Positions 1 to 9,962 of a stretch of 64,000 bases of DNA are shown here, in pieces. The notes beneath the pieces were generated by a model. The model did no database searches and was not told the origin of the DNA. It worked only from the letters and a program-made list of their open reading frames with translations. The position numbers and the translations under genes are program-made. Numbering within the stretch: the first letter of the stretch is position 1; each line of letters begins with the position of its first letter. This DNA comes from Asparagopsis taxiformis (lineage: Eukaryota; Rhodophyta; Florideophyceae; Bonnemaisoniales; Bonnemaisoniaceae): assembly GCA_030407315.1 (NCBI GenBank), contig JALQPE010002004.1:1-64000 (forward strand). The letters are read 5' to 3'.

Positions 1-122
1 TACTTCCAAACCAGAATCCAACTTCTGAAGTTGATTGAACATGAGAGATGTTTTTTCATATTGATTGAATAGGATAACAAAGTTGATTGAACTACTCGTG
101 TCGTCGAAGAGACGAGGCGTTT

Positions 123-2568
123 TTACTTCGGAATAGACGCCAGGCCTGACCTGATCTCTTTCTCTACCCCAGCTCTTATCATCTTGTTTGTTAGTGAAGG
201 GAACTCTGCAATGACGGTGTCAACCGAAATATGTCCCTTCCAAGCCACTGTTGTTCTCCCCTTGCGAAGCATGGCAGGCCTATACTTACCTGACCATGCG
301 TCTCTTCCATCGTAGACCTCGTACCACCGAACACACAGCCACAAATAACCCCTTCGTTTTTTTCTTACAACTCATAATTTGTCCTAGCCAGAACGGCATC
401 TCAGTAGTACAGTCTTCTCCATTTACAGCCACGAAGCGATTCACCGAGTAGGGCAAGTCTGATAGTGGTATGCAATCTGCAGTCGACATGAGTTCCTCCT
501 CCATCGGGACGACGTTCCGATTCCCTTTTCGATACATGCCATTCATCTCGAAACATTCGGTGAGGTTCCAATGAAAAGAATCTTCCCTTTCCTCATAAAC
601 CTGTCGTAGAAGCTCATGTAGCTGATCCATTTTAGAATTGTTATTGACCCTGCTCTCTTCCGAACGAAAACGGAGCAGGACCTCATGTCGATCTGGAGGA
701 GAACGTATGATATTACTCGGTGTTCGTTTCAGTTCAGGAGGCTTAACCAGGAAACCATTCAGCCCCGGAGTGAGAACTGGGAGAGGCTTCCAGTTGTCTT
801 CACAAAATATCTTAACATCGCATGCAGTTCTGTAGAAGTCATAACTTTTTCCTGTATTGGGATCGGTGAAACCTGAAGTATCTGAATTTTGAGAAAGCAT
901 GCACTTTTCCAACCGAATTCTCACTCCGGCAGAGACCGGAGAAGTTTGCCACGTGCAACATACGAGAGACAGAGGGTTCCGGAGTATAGGACACTCTGAG
1001 TTGTTCAACTAAATCTTCCATAGTGACGGCGTTGTGGGAACGTAGCCTGCGAGAGGTACAGCTAAAGGCCTGGTCGATGTCTGCATGGGTGTGGCCGATG
1101 GGTAGGAAGAAGCGTGTACTTCTTCAAACACACCCCAAGCAACGAGACATTCTAGATAGCAAAACAGAAACGTGTTCTTGTTCTCTCTCGTGCAATTGTC
1201 TACCTGCAAGTACAGTGTTCCCTGAAGACTCGAACCCATAGCCTTTTTGGTAAGAGTCCTGTGAATTGCCTCGATGATATGATTTGCCCCAGTTTCGAAT
1301 TCAGCAGTAAGTGTGTACAACGAAAGATGCTTTCGGACACCATGTTCGAGAACACCTATGAGTCTCACCTTCAAACTATGACCAACAGTCGCTTTTGTAC
1401 ATACCGTGAAATGGGGAAGACCGTATCCTGATTGATCAGCCCCGTCTACGATCAGAGACGTGAACCTGGAGGGATATAGTGACGCTTCTTCACACTTCTT
1501 TTGATACTCCCTGCGTTCCCGTGCCACCATCTCGATATGACGCTGGCGACGTTCCAGAAGCGGAGCAGTGCGTTGAATATCTGTCCCGATGGCTTCCAGT
1601 TTATCACGTATGTACTCACATTCCGAACATTTCGTGAACCTCTGGACACGCCGAACCTTGATATTCGCACAAAACGTGTTCCAGGTGTTGTAGAAGTAGC
1701 TCAAAGTTGGTGGGTTCCGGTTCGAGTATAATAACGTAAATTGGTCGCAGAACATCTCGTACACAGCCTTCTTCTCGAAAAGAGGCAGATGCTTCTCTCC
1801 ACTGTCTGGCATCATATCAGCAGTCGAGGCAGACAAGCGTTCAAGGAAGCAGATCACTGCATCTCTATGTGGAGAGCCAGAAATTCGTTTCGGAGAAGCC
1901 ATAAATGGAAGACTCCCATTCTGGCAAGCTTTCTTTACCGAGGTCTGCAGGTGTCGTGAAAACTTGAAGCTGTACTCTAGGAATTCGCAACACACAGGCT
2001 TCCCAGAGAAGTAGAACCGGTTACTGTTTGGTTCCAGTAGAGCGTGCAGATACCTGCGGCGATCGTCCCTGTTGTACAACAAAACTCGTTCTGCTTCATT
2101 CCGAAGGAAAACATGGTCGGTTTTTCTGAAGCATCCCTTATTGCAGCATGGTATTCTTCTTATATCTGTTTTGGGCAGTGACAAACTGAACTTCACCCGC
2201 CTCTCTAGCATGCTGCTCTTTCGACGAACTGAACTGGACCTCGTCACACTTTCATAATTCTTCCTGTGTTGTAGTCGTGAAAATGGTTTATACATCGAAG
2301 CCGTGGATCGGAAAGAGTCGGAAGAAGTACCCACTATTCCATGCATCACTTCATCGTGGCTACGCGGCATAGATATGGTTTCAACAGAAGGAGCGTGTTC
2401 TGATTCGGAGTCCCTAGAAAGAGATTTCATGTATGATTCGGCTTTCTCCAGTGCGTCATTCCTAGCTTCGGCGAGATGAAAACGCGGAGCCATCTGCTGT
2501 GGGAGCAGAACGAATGATCTCTGAACGGTAGTTAGATTTGCAGGTAGCGTGGAAAGAGATGGCTGCAA
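123..2568 (-). pseudogene. DDE/RNase H-like transposase (DUF7869-type), frameshifted
   Basis: The frame 2568-1009 starts with about 180 low-complexity residues, then a Cys-containing module (PCCNKGCF, later YLHALLEPNSN and KPVCCEFLEYSFKFSRH). Next comes a helical linker with a CxxC (FTKCSECEYIRDKL), then a core with LIVDGADQSGYG and LQVDNCTRENKN. These Asp motifs fit the RNase H-like core of DUF7869 proteins, which are common in algal and oomycete transposons. The diagnostic block FLPIGHTHADIDQAFS is present but only after a one-base shift near 1110, where the first frame runs on into unrelated sequence. The other frame continues through 1008-286, and a second shift near 345 leads into 344-123 (LCVRWYEVYDGRDAW), a C-terminal domain shared with the gene at 7224-8306. 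I infer a decayed transposase; recoding is an alternative. The family assignment is from memory of motifs. Confidence 0.72.
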
Positions 2569-2887
2569 GACGAGTATATCGGTTGATCAAGATGCATGGT
2601 GAGTAGGAATGACACCGGTGAGACGTTCATCTAATATGGATGCAGAGTGGCCTCCTCGACGGCGATAGTTGGCCCAGGATACAGCGCCAAATACCTATGT
2701 CAAATCAATCTCTGTTGTGAATGGAGTACGGCTGATTGGTTGATTGTGCTCTTCATGCGCCCATGATTACGGGGAAAAATGACAACAATCTTTCCTCTCT
2801 GAAGTTTACAAATGGTACGAAACAGAGCTAAAGGTTTATTGCAGTGGTTTTGTTCAAATCTGCCGAGCGAAACTATACGTAATAAGA

Positions 2888-3187
2888 CTAAGACAACGGC
2901 CTCATCTTGTTCAAGTCCCATGCGAATATCCCGTTCAGCCCTTTCAAAGTTCCAGGAGGAGGTTCAATACCACCGTATTTGTACGGGTAAGGACAATCCA
3001 AACAACATTCGTTCGGTTCGAACATATAACAAGATACAAGTTTCTGATCCTCACCTTGAAAGTTCGCTAGAGGTACATTGTGTATTGTAGTTTGGAACCT
3101 CTCATCACTAGTTCCTGCACAAAGGAGAGACGCTTTTCCGACGACCTGATCCAAAATGTATAGTTCAACAGAATCTCCTCCTTTCAG
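2888..3187 (-). pseudogene. C-terminal fragment continuing the methyltransferase in another frame
   Basis: The methyltransferase frame stops at 3184 just after a GAGAGAGAG run. The alternative frame through the same run reads on without a stop (RVLKGGDSVELYILDQVVGK) down to 2888, with a Cys-rich patch (ECCLDCPYPYKYGG) and a Pro/Gly segment (EPPPGTLKGLNG). A slip in the dinucleotide run would join the two, so I read this as the lost C-terminal part of the upstream protein rather than a separate gene. I do not recognise the domain. It could instead be an independent small reading frame. Confidence 0.35.
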
Positions 3188-4524
3188 TACTCTCTCTCTA
3201 TTCCTTCGATAGTGGATTTACCGGCATTTGTATTATCATCTTTTCCCTTTTTCTGTAGCGAACAGATTTTCGGTTGGCTTAGCAGAACGCCATCCTCTGC
3301 ATGATTCCCTGTTCTCCTCTTCTTCGATCCGATACGTGATCTCAGATCATTATGATACAAAGCATCGGCAATAGAACGAAGTCTTTCATGAGCGAGACGG
3401 AAAATCTTGGTACTAGCTTCCACAACCACACATGAACGGGCTGTCTTCATCGCTGCGATCGCAGTAGTAAGTGTTCCTCCGTAAACATCAATAACTGAAC
3501 CCCTCTCAGGACAAAACGTGTTGATTATCTCGGATAACATTCCAATATGTTTCTCTTCTGTTAGAACAGGAGATTTTGTTCCTGGAGTGAGAAGTTTGTC
3601 TTTCGAAACGGGAATTCTGGACATTGCAGCGAATTTCCGTTTCGTTTCTGTTGGGACGAGGTGATATTGGCTTCGAAGGTCTGGCTTGAAACCGTCCTTA
3701 CGATGTCCGGGAGCCCTGGCAACAACTGCAAACTCGCACGCGTTTTGTGGGAACATATCTCCGCGATGTGCTTGTACAGTGTTCGTGTCTTTCATGAATA
3801 CGAAAGGGTATTCCGGACCGTCGAAACCGACGTTTCTCAGCTCATGCAGGAATGCTGGAAAGTTTCGGAATGATACAAAACAGAAAAACCAGCCACCTGG
3901 CTTCAAGGCTCTCCTTGCAAACTGGCATAATGCATTGATTTCCTTATCACTTATGAAATTGTTATATGCGGTATTACGAAGGGATTTAGAATTCGGAGTT
4001 CCATACGGAGGGTCGGTAAGAACTAAATCCTGAAGAGGGTACTCATCTGTCCATATTTCCTTGTCGAAGTCCTGCCATTTCATCTGATAGCATGTAATTC
4101 CCATTTCAAGAACGTAGTCTTTTCTTTCTGGCTCATTCGTACCAGATGAACCGCGTTTAGAATGAAGGTTGAGGCGGTCTGAGTTGATACTAGGTGAAGC
4201 AGAGACATCGTTCTCTGTTATCATTCGGTCCACTGGAATAGAAGTTTTCGGTCCGGTGATAACCTTTTCGGAAGCGTCAACTTCATCTTGTACAGATTCT
4301 TGCGTTATCTGGCTCATCTTCGGTACCGAGACTATATCCTCATCACATATTTCGGAGCCTAGTTGAGGAACACTATCTTCCTTCGAGACATCTTTTTGTT
4401 TCTCTTCTTTCGCGTCCCTTGTATCTGCATTTTCGTTATCGGCTGCCGTCTTGCCAATTTCCTGACAGAAAGAATCGGGATCTGGGTCTTTTCGATGGCT
4501 TTCCCGATACTTCTTTTCCTTCAT
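3184..4524 (-). CDS. DPPY-type (N6-adenine/N4-cytosine class) DNA methyltransferase
   Basis: This 446-residue frame has an acidic, low-complexity N-terminus (residues 1-130) and then a methyltransferase fold. The catalytic motif IV is VLTDPPYG at residues 168-175, followed by a strand-helix unit (LKPGGWFFCFVSFR). A degenerate AdoMet-binding motif I lies C-terminal to it (VIDVYGGTLTTAIAAM, residues 344-359, then CVVVEASTKIFRLAHERL). Motif IV before motif I is the beta-class order seen in many phage and bacterial N6A/N4C enzymes, so DNA amino-methylation is the likely activity. Its ATG overlaps the stop of the upstream ParB-like frame as ATGA. Bacteria and phages often carry ParB-methyltransferase pairs or fusions, which suggests the pair travelled as a unit. 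The motif I glycines are partly lost, so activity is uncertain. The gene lies in the same element as the transposase pseudogene. Confidence 0.72.
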   Translation of the reverse strand: MKEKKYRESHRKDPDPDSFCQEIGKTAADNENADTRDAKEEKQKDVSKEDSVPQLGSEICDEDIVSVPKMSQITQESVQDEVDASEKVITGPKTSIPVDRMITENDVSASPSINSDRLNLHSKRGSSGTNEPERKDYVLEMGITCYQMKWQDFDKEIWTDEYPLQDLVLTDPPYGTPNSKSLRNTAYNNFISDKEINALCQFARRALKPGGWFFCFVSFRNFPAFLHELRNVGFDGPEYPFVFMKDTNTVQAHRGDMFPQNACEFAVVARAPGHRKDGFKPDLRSQYHLVPTETKRKFAAMSRIPVSKDKLLTPGTKSPVLTEEKHIGMLSEIINTFCPERGSVIDVYGGTLTTAIAAMKTARSCVVVEASTKIFRLAHERLRSIADALYHNDLRSRIGSKKRRTGNHAEDGVLLSQPKICSLQKKGKDDNTNAGKSTIEGIEREY

Positions 4525-5828
4525 GGGAGCAATTTGAGGGCAAACTTTCGGTACTGCTTCAAAAGAGCATCCAGAATATTATAATCGTTTCCCATGTTCT
4601 CCATAACATCAGTATCGAACTTTGATGAGCGAAGTAGATTCTGCTTGATTGATTCCATGCCCTTTGGCCATACCTGTCCTTCATGAAGAACCTCGAACTT
4701 ACGCGCTTCTTTCATCGCTGCGCATGTGTATTCGTATTGCTGGAGGGTATCTTTGTATGATACTGGTTTGAATTTATTCAATCTGGAGATTCCCCGAAGC
4801 CTGTAAAGAGTATGAATTTGAACTTCTTCAGCATCAGTACCCGAAGCATTCATGAACTTGGTTGCAGATTTCAAAGATGTTATATTCACAAATTTGCGAT
4901 ACACGCGACAGTCAACGTTTTTCATTGGGGTATTAGTACCCTTTCTCCGAGTTTTCAATGCCATACTGTTGCTAGAAGGAGGTTCTGCCAAGTCTGGATG
5001 CTCCGAATTCATAATTGTTCCAATCTCTTCGATCACTCGCGCAGGAAGGCGCAATGCCGTCGCAGCAGTCTGTCTGACGGTGTTATCCTTGAGGTGGGAG
5101 CAACCATCATATGCGGCAGCAACTTGTTTGGCTGTAGGTGGCTTTGAGGTCATGCTCTGCATCCGGTGGGCTTCTTCTTTCATTCCGCTCAGGATATCAT
5201 AGAACGTGGTTTCGACATATAATGTTGCATCATGCTTACGGTTCTGATGTCTGCCTAGTTGTTTCAGAACTTGGATAGAATGACCTCCTTTCAGTATCGT
5301 GACAGGCCACATAAAAGAGTCCCACCTCTCCGGGTTCTCATCCATTAACTCCTGGATTGCAGTCAGTCTGTGCATACCGTCAACAACTCCGTACCAAACG
5401 GAACGGCATTCGGACTTCTCTTTCGCCTCACTGTCAGAAAGAAAATCACCCTGAGGACCGCGTATCGTTTTGAAAAAGTCAATAATGTGGCGCTGGAACG
5501 ACCCGGTCAACTCGACTACGATCGCATTGTCGGAGCCCGAAATGAATCCATCAATTCCGTTTGTTTCATCTTGTTCTTGACATTGTGCTGACTTTATGTT
5601 TCCAGAAAATATCGACTTCAATCGCAACACACCAGAGCGCACTACTTGTCGAACAGCAGTGAGTGGGATGCATGCCCGCGGATCAACACGTGTGTTCGTA
5701 GACCCTTCCATGACGTCTGCAAATAAGGCGGTATTAGTGTGCTTCATGGTGGAAGTACCCGGTTCCTCTTCTGGAGGACCTGATTTGGAACTGAGTCTGG
5801 ACCCACTCCTCTTGAAGAATCTCGTCAT
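4521..5828 (-). CDS. ParB/Srx-like nuclease/CTPase-fold protein
   Basis: The 435-residue frame has a low-complexity N-terminus, then a segment matching the ParB N-terminal fold. It contains VVELTGSFQRHIIDFFKTI, then WYGVVDGMHRLTAIQEL with the family G-x-H-R-x-x-A signature at residues 151-157, then WPVTILKGG and a KQLGRHQNRKH stretch. The middle is helical (ARVIEEIGTIMN and around it) and could be a DNA-binding part. The C-terminus (FEVLHEGQVWPKGMESI) is unassigned. In prokaryotes, ParB/Srx domains next to or fused with DNA methyltransferases are common in phages and mobile elements. Here the frame ends in ATGA shared with the methyltransferase start. Partition proper is unlikely in a nuclear element, so a role in the element's DNA processing or target recognition is inference. 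Confidence 0.65.
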   Translation of the reverse strand: MTRFFKRSGSRLSSKSGPPEEEPGTSTMKHTNTALFADVMEGSTNTRVDPRACIPLTAVRQVVRSGVLRLKSIFSGNIKSAQCQEQDETNGIDGFISGSDNAIVVELTGSFQRHIIDFFKTIRGPQGDFLSDSEAKEKSECRSVWYGVVDGMHRLTAIQELMDENPERWDSFMWPVTILKGGHSIQVLKQLGRHQNRKHDATLYVETTFYDILSGMKEEAHRMQSMTSKPPTAKQVAAAYDGCSHLKDNTVRQTAATALRLPARVIEEIGTIMNSEHPDLAEPPSSNSMALKTRRKGTNTPMKNVDCRVYRKFVNITSLKSATKFMNASGTDAEEVQIHTLYRLRGISRLNKFKPVSYKDTLQQYEYTCAAMKEARKFEVLHEGQVWPKGMESIKQNLLRSSKFDTDVMENMGNDYNILDALLKQYRKFALKLLP

Positions 5829-7223
5829 GTCATCCAGTTCTGAAATAATGAAGTGCCGGGTAAGAAAATGAAGGGGAAACAGAAGCTATAAAACTCTGTA
5901 TCAATTTCTCGCACTTTCGCATGAAGGACTTGAAATGATTGTCATGAACGCCATACTCAAGTACAGTGTACTTTCACCATGCATAGTACACTGGCCCAAA
6001 CCCGAAATGACCGTTCACATTGGATCCAATGTGAACGGTCATTTCGGTTTTGGCATGGTGAAGCATCTTGGCCATGCAGGCACGACACGGCTCAAACCGG
6101 ATTACGACGGCGGTGGTGGCCCGTGTATCGTGGTTCCCATTACTAGGGAGACAATTGAAGTGGATAGGAGACGCAAGCACTCTCCCAATGAGTGCCAATC
6201 AGAAATATCAGTAGTGGGGTATTCTAAAAATTATATTGCGCCGGGCCGTGTCTATCCAGATGATGGAATGATTTGGCAATCTGATTTGCTATATTGCTCA
6301 CAACACTTGGCATATTTTTTTTCATATTTCCTAGGAATGGCCCATCTCACCAGGACTATTTCCTATACAGCAAATGGGCCGTACACATCATCTTTTCGCT
6401 GCTAATAGCAGGGATTTCTGAACAGGTTCGCCACCTTCCCTCCGATACCAATATTACCGAACAGGTCTGAGTATCTTGCACACCGAAAACCCATTCTCAT
6501 TTCCCCATTGCAATGCCATTTTTCAGTAAACAGCGCAGCTACCAGGTTTCTTTCATCCCTTAATACATTCCATATCCTACATTACACCTTAGAGTACATT
6601 CCTACCCACTGCAACTTAGACGATAAACAATGCATATTAGAAATAGAAACTCAGACCGAAAGAACATTATTATTGCTTGAACGGTGCACAAAGCAGGCCC
6701 CTGCCGAAAAGTAGTACGTTGTACTGTTCTCAAACTACAGAAGCTTGATTCGATTTTTGTACAACTAAAATGGTGTTTACAAGGTTCAGGTGCAATAGCA
6801 TGCACCTTGATACATATAAATGGTAGAACATTTACATTATGACTCCATTCAATGAACAGAATATTGTTCTACGAACATGTGGAATAATAACGGGAGCAGA
6901 TAATGAATCGTTCCCACCAAGAGTATTCGGATTAGAGATCAGACAGATAACATGTCTTTCCACAGTCATTGCTGGTTGAACTACGACTGGCACGCTGGAA
7001 TCCTTCAATTCAAGAGAGTTCCGGGCGTCCAATGAGATCGATGGATTCAAGGCTCATAATTCAAGAGTACATCTCGTTCCGAAAAGTACAGAAAGCGCTC
7101 ATTTGTGACATATTTACATCCTGAACGTTTATAACTGATTAGAAGCTGGTTCCCGTTCTGGTATAAAGCAGGACATGTGCTGCAAGTCCCCGACACTTTC
7201 GCCCCATACCACCTCCATCAACA
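5829..7223. other. Intergenic: element 5' flank and palindrome
   Basis: No convincing gene. Short reading frames here lack domain signatures and overlap repeats. The notable structure is the palindrome at 6002-6047. The 6.4-7.2 kb part is AT-richer and shows nothing I can name. Confidence 0.5.
5971..6063. repeat. 46-bp perfect palindrome with nested outer inverted repeats
   Basis: Bases 6002-6047 are a perfect palindrome centred on GGATCC at 6022-6027. After one mismatch (6001/6048) pairing continues for five more bases on each side. Further out, CTTCACCATGC (5972-5982) is the inverse of GCATGGTGAAG (6053-6063), and CAGTGTAC/GTACACTG form another inverted pair on the left side. The arm sequence GACCGTTCACAT recurs at 8315-8326, just after the second transposase-like gene, so the arm may be an element terminus or a head-to-head junction of two termini. 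Confidence 0.9.
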
Positions 7224-8306
7224 ATGACCGAATCATCAGGATCTAAAATAGACCGACTGTCTTTCGCGATGAAAGGACAGGTGTCCTCTATCAGGAAGAG
7301 AAATCTGAACAGGGCAAAAATCATAGCGAAAAAGTTCGAAGATGGAGAATTGCACAAGGTACAATGCTGTTCCCGGCGCTGCTTCGAAATTGCAGCCAGC
7401 GAAGATCTAGTAAGGGACTCATTTCGAGTCGTTGAGTATGATCGTACGAGACGACAGCGCTACTTAGTATCGTTATATGAGCCGGTGTCGGAAATGTACG
7501 CATATCGCGGGAGTGCCGTCTGCTATCAATTCTTAACGCAGGTATTCGGCTTCTCCCGCGAGATGCAGTGGTCAAACAAAAAACCACTGAAAAAAGCTGC
7601 GCAACTGGCGATCGAGAAAAAAAGGGGGGGAGAGTGTGAACGTTGTGAGCGCTGTCTGCGACTCCGCTCTCCATCTCCTCACCATCGAGTACGCTTGCCG
7701 GCAGACAAAGCGCATCAATCCGCGCCGAAAAATTCGCACATTGACACGTTCAGTGCACAGAAATCTGATATGGACAAGCATCTAGCGACGCAAACACAGC
7801 CGCAATCTCCTACGGACAAAAATGAAGTGTCGCGTGCTGAGCCTACGGACAAAAATGAAGTATCGCGTGCTGAGCAGCAGTTTCAACCCTCCAAAGCTAC
7901 TGAAAAGCCCATCGTGCAACAGTCCGAAAATTCGGAGACGCTTTCGATTCACGAAGAAACGGCGCCGCCGAGTCTTCTGAGTGCTACACAATCGGGAAAG
8001 AAGTTGTTTCTGGTGGTCAAAGGGGATCAGTGTACGGATGAGGAGCCGTTCTGGGTGGCGAGAACACATAGAATTACGCGCAAGGGAAACCGTATCGCAA
8101 AATTGATGGTTCATTGGTACACCAAAACGGACGCTGACTCCTACCGGAGTAGGTACAAACCGTGCTTTGTGTTCGGCACTCCTACACCCTGGATTGACAC
8201 AATTGCGCTTACTTCGGTGATTACAACGTTTGACTCGCTAGTGGACGGAAAGTTAGATGGTGCAACCTGTGATCGAGTACGAGAGCAGTTGCCATCGTTT
8301 AAATAA
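7224..8306 (+). CDS. Internally deleted transposase-like protein (lacks catalytic core)
   Basis: This intact 360-residue frame matches both ends of the transposase at 120-2568. Its N-terminal part (CCSRRCFEIAASED, RRQRYLVSLYEPVSEMYAY, VCYQFLTQVFGFSRE) aligns with that protein's Cys module. Its C-terminal part (KLFLVVKGDQCTDEEPFWVA then IAKLMVHWYTKTDADSYRSR) aligns with the C-terminal domain there (PFWLG, VRWYEVYDG). The RNase H-like core between them, with the Asp motifs and the GHTH motif, is absent. In its place is about 130 residues of Lys/Glu/Ser/Thr/Gln-rich sequence with a perfect-length 11-residue duplication. The open frame may mean either a recent deletion derivative or a domesticated DNA-binding protein or repressor. 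No intron is needed. The start ATG at 7224 is the first in frame. Confidence 0.6.
   Translation: MTESSGSKIDRLSFAMKGQVSSIRKRNLNRAKIIAKKFEDGELHKVQCCSRRCFEIAASEDLVRDSFRVVEYDRTRRQRYLVSLYEPVSEMYAYRGSAVCYQFLTQVFGFSREMQWSNKKPLKKAAQLAIEKKRGGECERCERCLRLRSPSPHHRVRLPADKAHQSAPKNSHIDTFSAQKSDMDKHLATQTQPQSPTDKNEVSRAEPTDKNEVSRAEQQFQPSKATEKPIVQQSENSETLSIHEETAPPSLLSATQSGKKLFLVVKGDQCTDEEPFWVARTHRITRKGNRIAKLMVHWYTKTDADSYRSRYKPCFVFGTPTPWIDTIALTSVITTFDSLVDGKLDGATCDRVREQLPSFK
7809..7874 (+). repeat. Two 33-bp tandem copies inside the coding region
   Basis: Copies at 7809-7841 and 7842-7874 differ at one base (GTG/GTA) and encode PTDKNEVSRAE twice. The repeat is in frame and lies in the linker that replaces the transposase core. 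Confidence 0.9.
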
Positions 8307-8381
8307 TTTGGTAAGACCGTTCACATAAATGTATGTCGTTCAGAATCTCTTTAATGCCACTCACTCATTCATAATAATTCA

Positions 8382-8760
8382 TATTGCAAAGTGCTGTGAC
8401 GTGCATGCACTGTTGCACTGATTGCTTCACTGCCGCCACACAGACATGCACACTTATTTGTACACCCTTCCGTGCCATCCATGCACGCCACAGACTCATG
8501 CACACTTCTTTGTACACCCATCCATGCACGCCACAGACTCATGCAAACATATGTGTAAATCCATCCATGCTATGCATGCTCCACGCTCCTATACCCCTGT
8601 ACAATCATACACGCCGTATTGCAAAGTGCCGACGACCATACACTGCTTCACTTATTGATTCTCGAACGCCACACACTTATGTGTACAACCACCCGTGTCA
8701 TACATGCTCCACACTCCTATACCCCTTTACAGTCATATGCTCCAGGCATGGACTGCTATA
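8382..8760. repeat. Degenerate nested repeats, CA-rich
   Basis: The block TATTGCAAAGTG recurs at 8382 and about 235 bp later. GCACGCCACAGACTCATGCA occurs twice about 43 bp apart (near 8482 and 8525), and CTCCACGCTCCTATACCC recurs with small changes about 126 bp later. The higher-order unit therefore contains shorter tandem units. Apparent reading frames rich in His, Thr and Cys across it are a by-product of the repeats. Confidence 0.75.
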
Positions 8761-9962
8761 AGATCCTATTTGCACGTTGAGTGTGTGATGCAGTCCATGC
8801 ATGGACGTATCACATGCTCCGTCGTGTGCTGATGTCCGCGTCGGCATGCACGCACTGTTGAGCGTGAACTACAATGAGCACCGCCAAGACATCTACGCCA
8901 TGGCGTCTCGAGTACACACATGTACACAATCATTGTGCACATTGTGCACATTATGCTCAAAGTATGCAACTGAAACACTGCCACTTATTGGCGGGAGGTA
9001 CAACATGTCACGGAGGGGTGTGCTTGAAATTTGAGCACAACAGGCCGGTACAAAATTTTGAGTCACAATTTTGAATTGTGACATGTGATCAAATTTGTAC
9101 CCGCGGTCGGCGGCTTTCTACTGGAAGCACGCCGGCCATTTAACTGCCAGATGCACATGTTCTGTAAGCCGTGCATGCATGACCCATCAAGGCCATGAAA
9201 TTATTCCCTCTCCCTTCCGCCTCGCACATCCTCCCTCTGCAATGTGTTCCCTTCCGCCCTCAACGTCTTCCATGAGTGATAGTCACACATTTCTCAGCTT
9301 TTCGCGCGTCGTAAGTGCTCTCTGCGTCTTCCGTGCATTCTTCCCCGCCTGTTCACCGCAAGTTTCCGTCGCCAACTTGGGCGAAATCAATTCTACTCAA
9401 GCGGAAACAATTGTTCTGGCGAATTTTTTTGGAATGGCATCACCAGCAACGACCACAACTAACACCACCAAATTCTACCGCCCATTCGCATGGCTTTCCT
9501 CAGCCTTTGTCTGATCAACCAGAGTCACGAGAAAAGCGTTCATATCACTCACAGAAACCATTGCGAAAAGTGCAACCTCCACCCAAGCCTACTTCGAAAC
9601 GCTTTCGCCATACGTCCCATACTTCAGATATCGTAACCAAGAAGGTGGCGCTCGAATTCGCCTCTCGAAGCGCATAATTCGCCAACGGTGCCCTCATCTT
9701 CGTCATTTCCTCCAGTGCACACAGCTAAAACACATCGCCAGCTTCCGTGAAATTTTTCCGAGCGCAGTTCTCAGGAGTCAACTTCTTCCGATATTCGTCT
9801 TGTTGCTCAGGCCACCACGCGTCGCACCTCTGCAACAGCCACTCCTGCCCTTCCGCCTCGATCACCACTAATATACGCTCAATTATCGTCGACAGACACA
9901 GTTAATCTCAATGACAGTCCTCGCATTCGCTTACCCGATCCTCTCCCCACTCAGATGACTCT
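8761..9962. other. Intergenic, no supported gene
   Basis: This stretch contains TGTGCACATTGTGCACATTATGC-like short repeats near 8935, the inverted repeat above, and Pro/Ser-rich decayed coding-like sequence on the plus strand from about 9100 that leads into the next feature. No family is recognisable. Confidence 0.4.
9047..9102. repeat. Imperfect inverted repeat
   Basis: GGTACAAAATTTTGAGTCAC on the left pairs with GTGACATGTGATC and AAATTTGTACC on the right, around a TTG centre. The inner arms (GTCACAATT/AATTGTGAC) are perfect and the outer arms carry a short insertion. It may be a transposon terminus or a MITE relic. Confidence 0.7.

Noticed and set aside
281..296. ATACTTACCTG, like the 5' end of U1 snRNA
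   Set aside because: It is inside the transposase coding sequence on the other strand and no U1 body follows.
1..6000. Bacterial contamination as source of the ParB/methyltransferase pair
   Set aside because: The flanking eukaryotic transposase and long low-complexity termini argue for an integrated nuclear element.
8384..8761. His/Cys/Thr-rich frames
   Set aside because: They are translations of the nested repeat, with no independent support.
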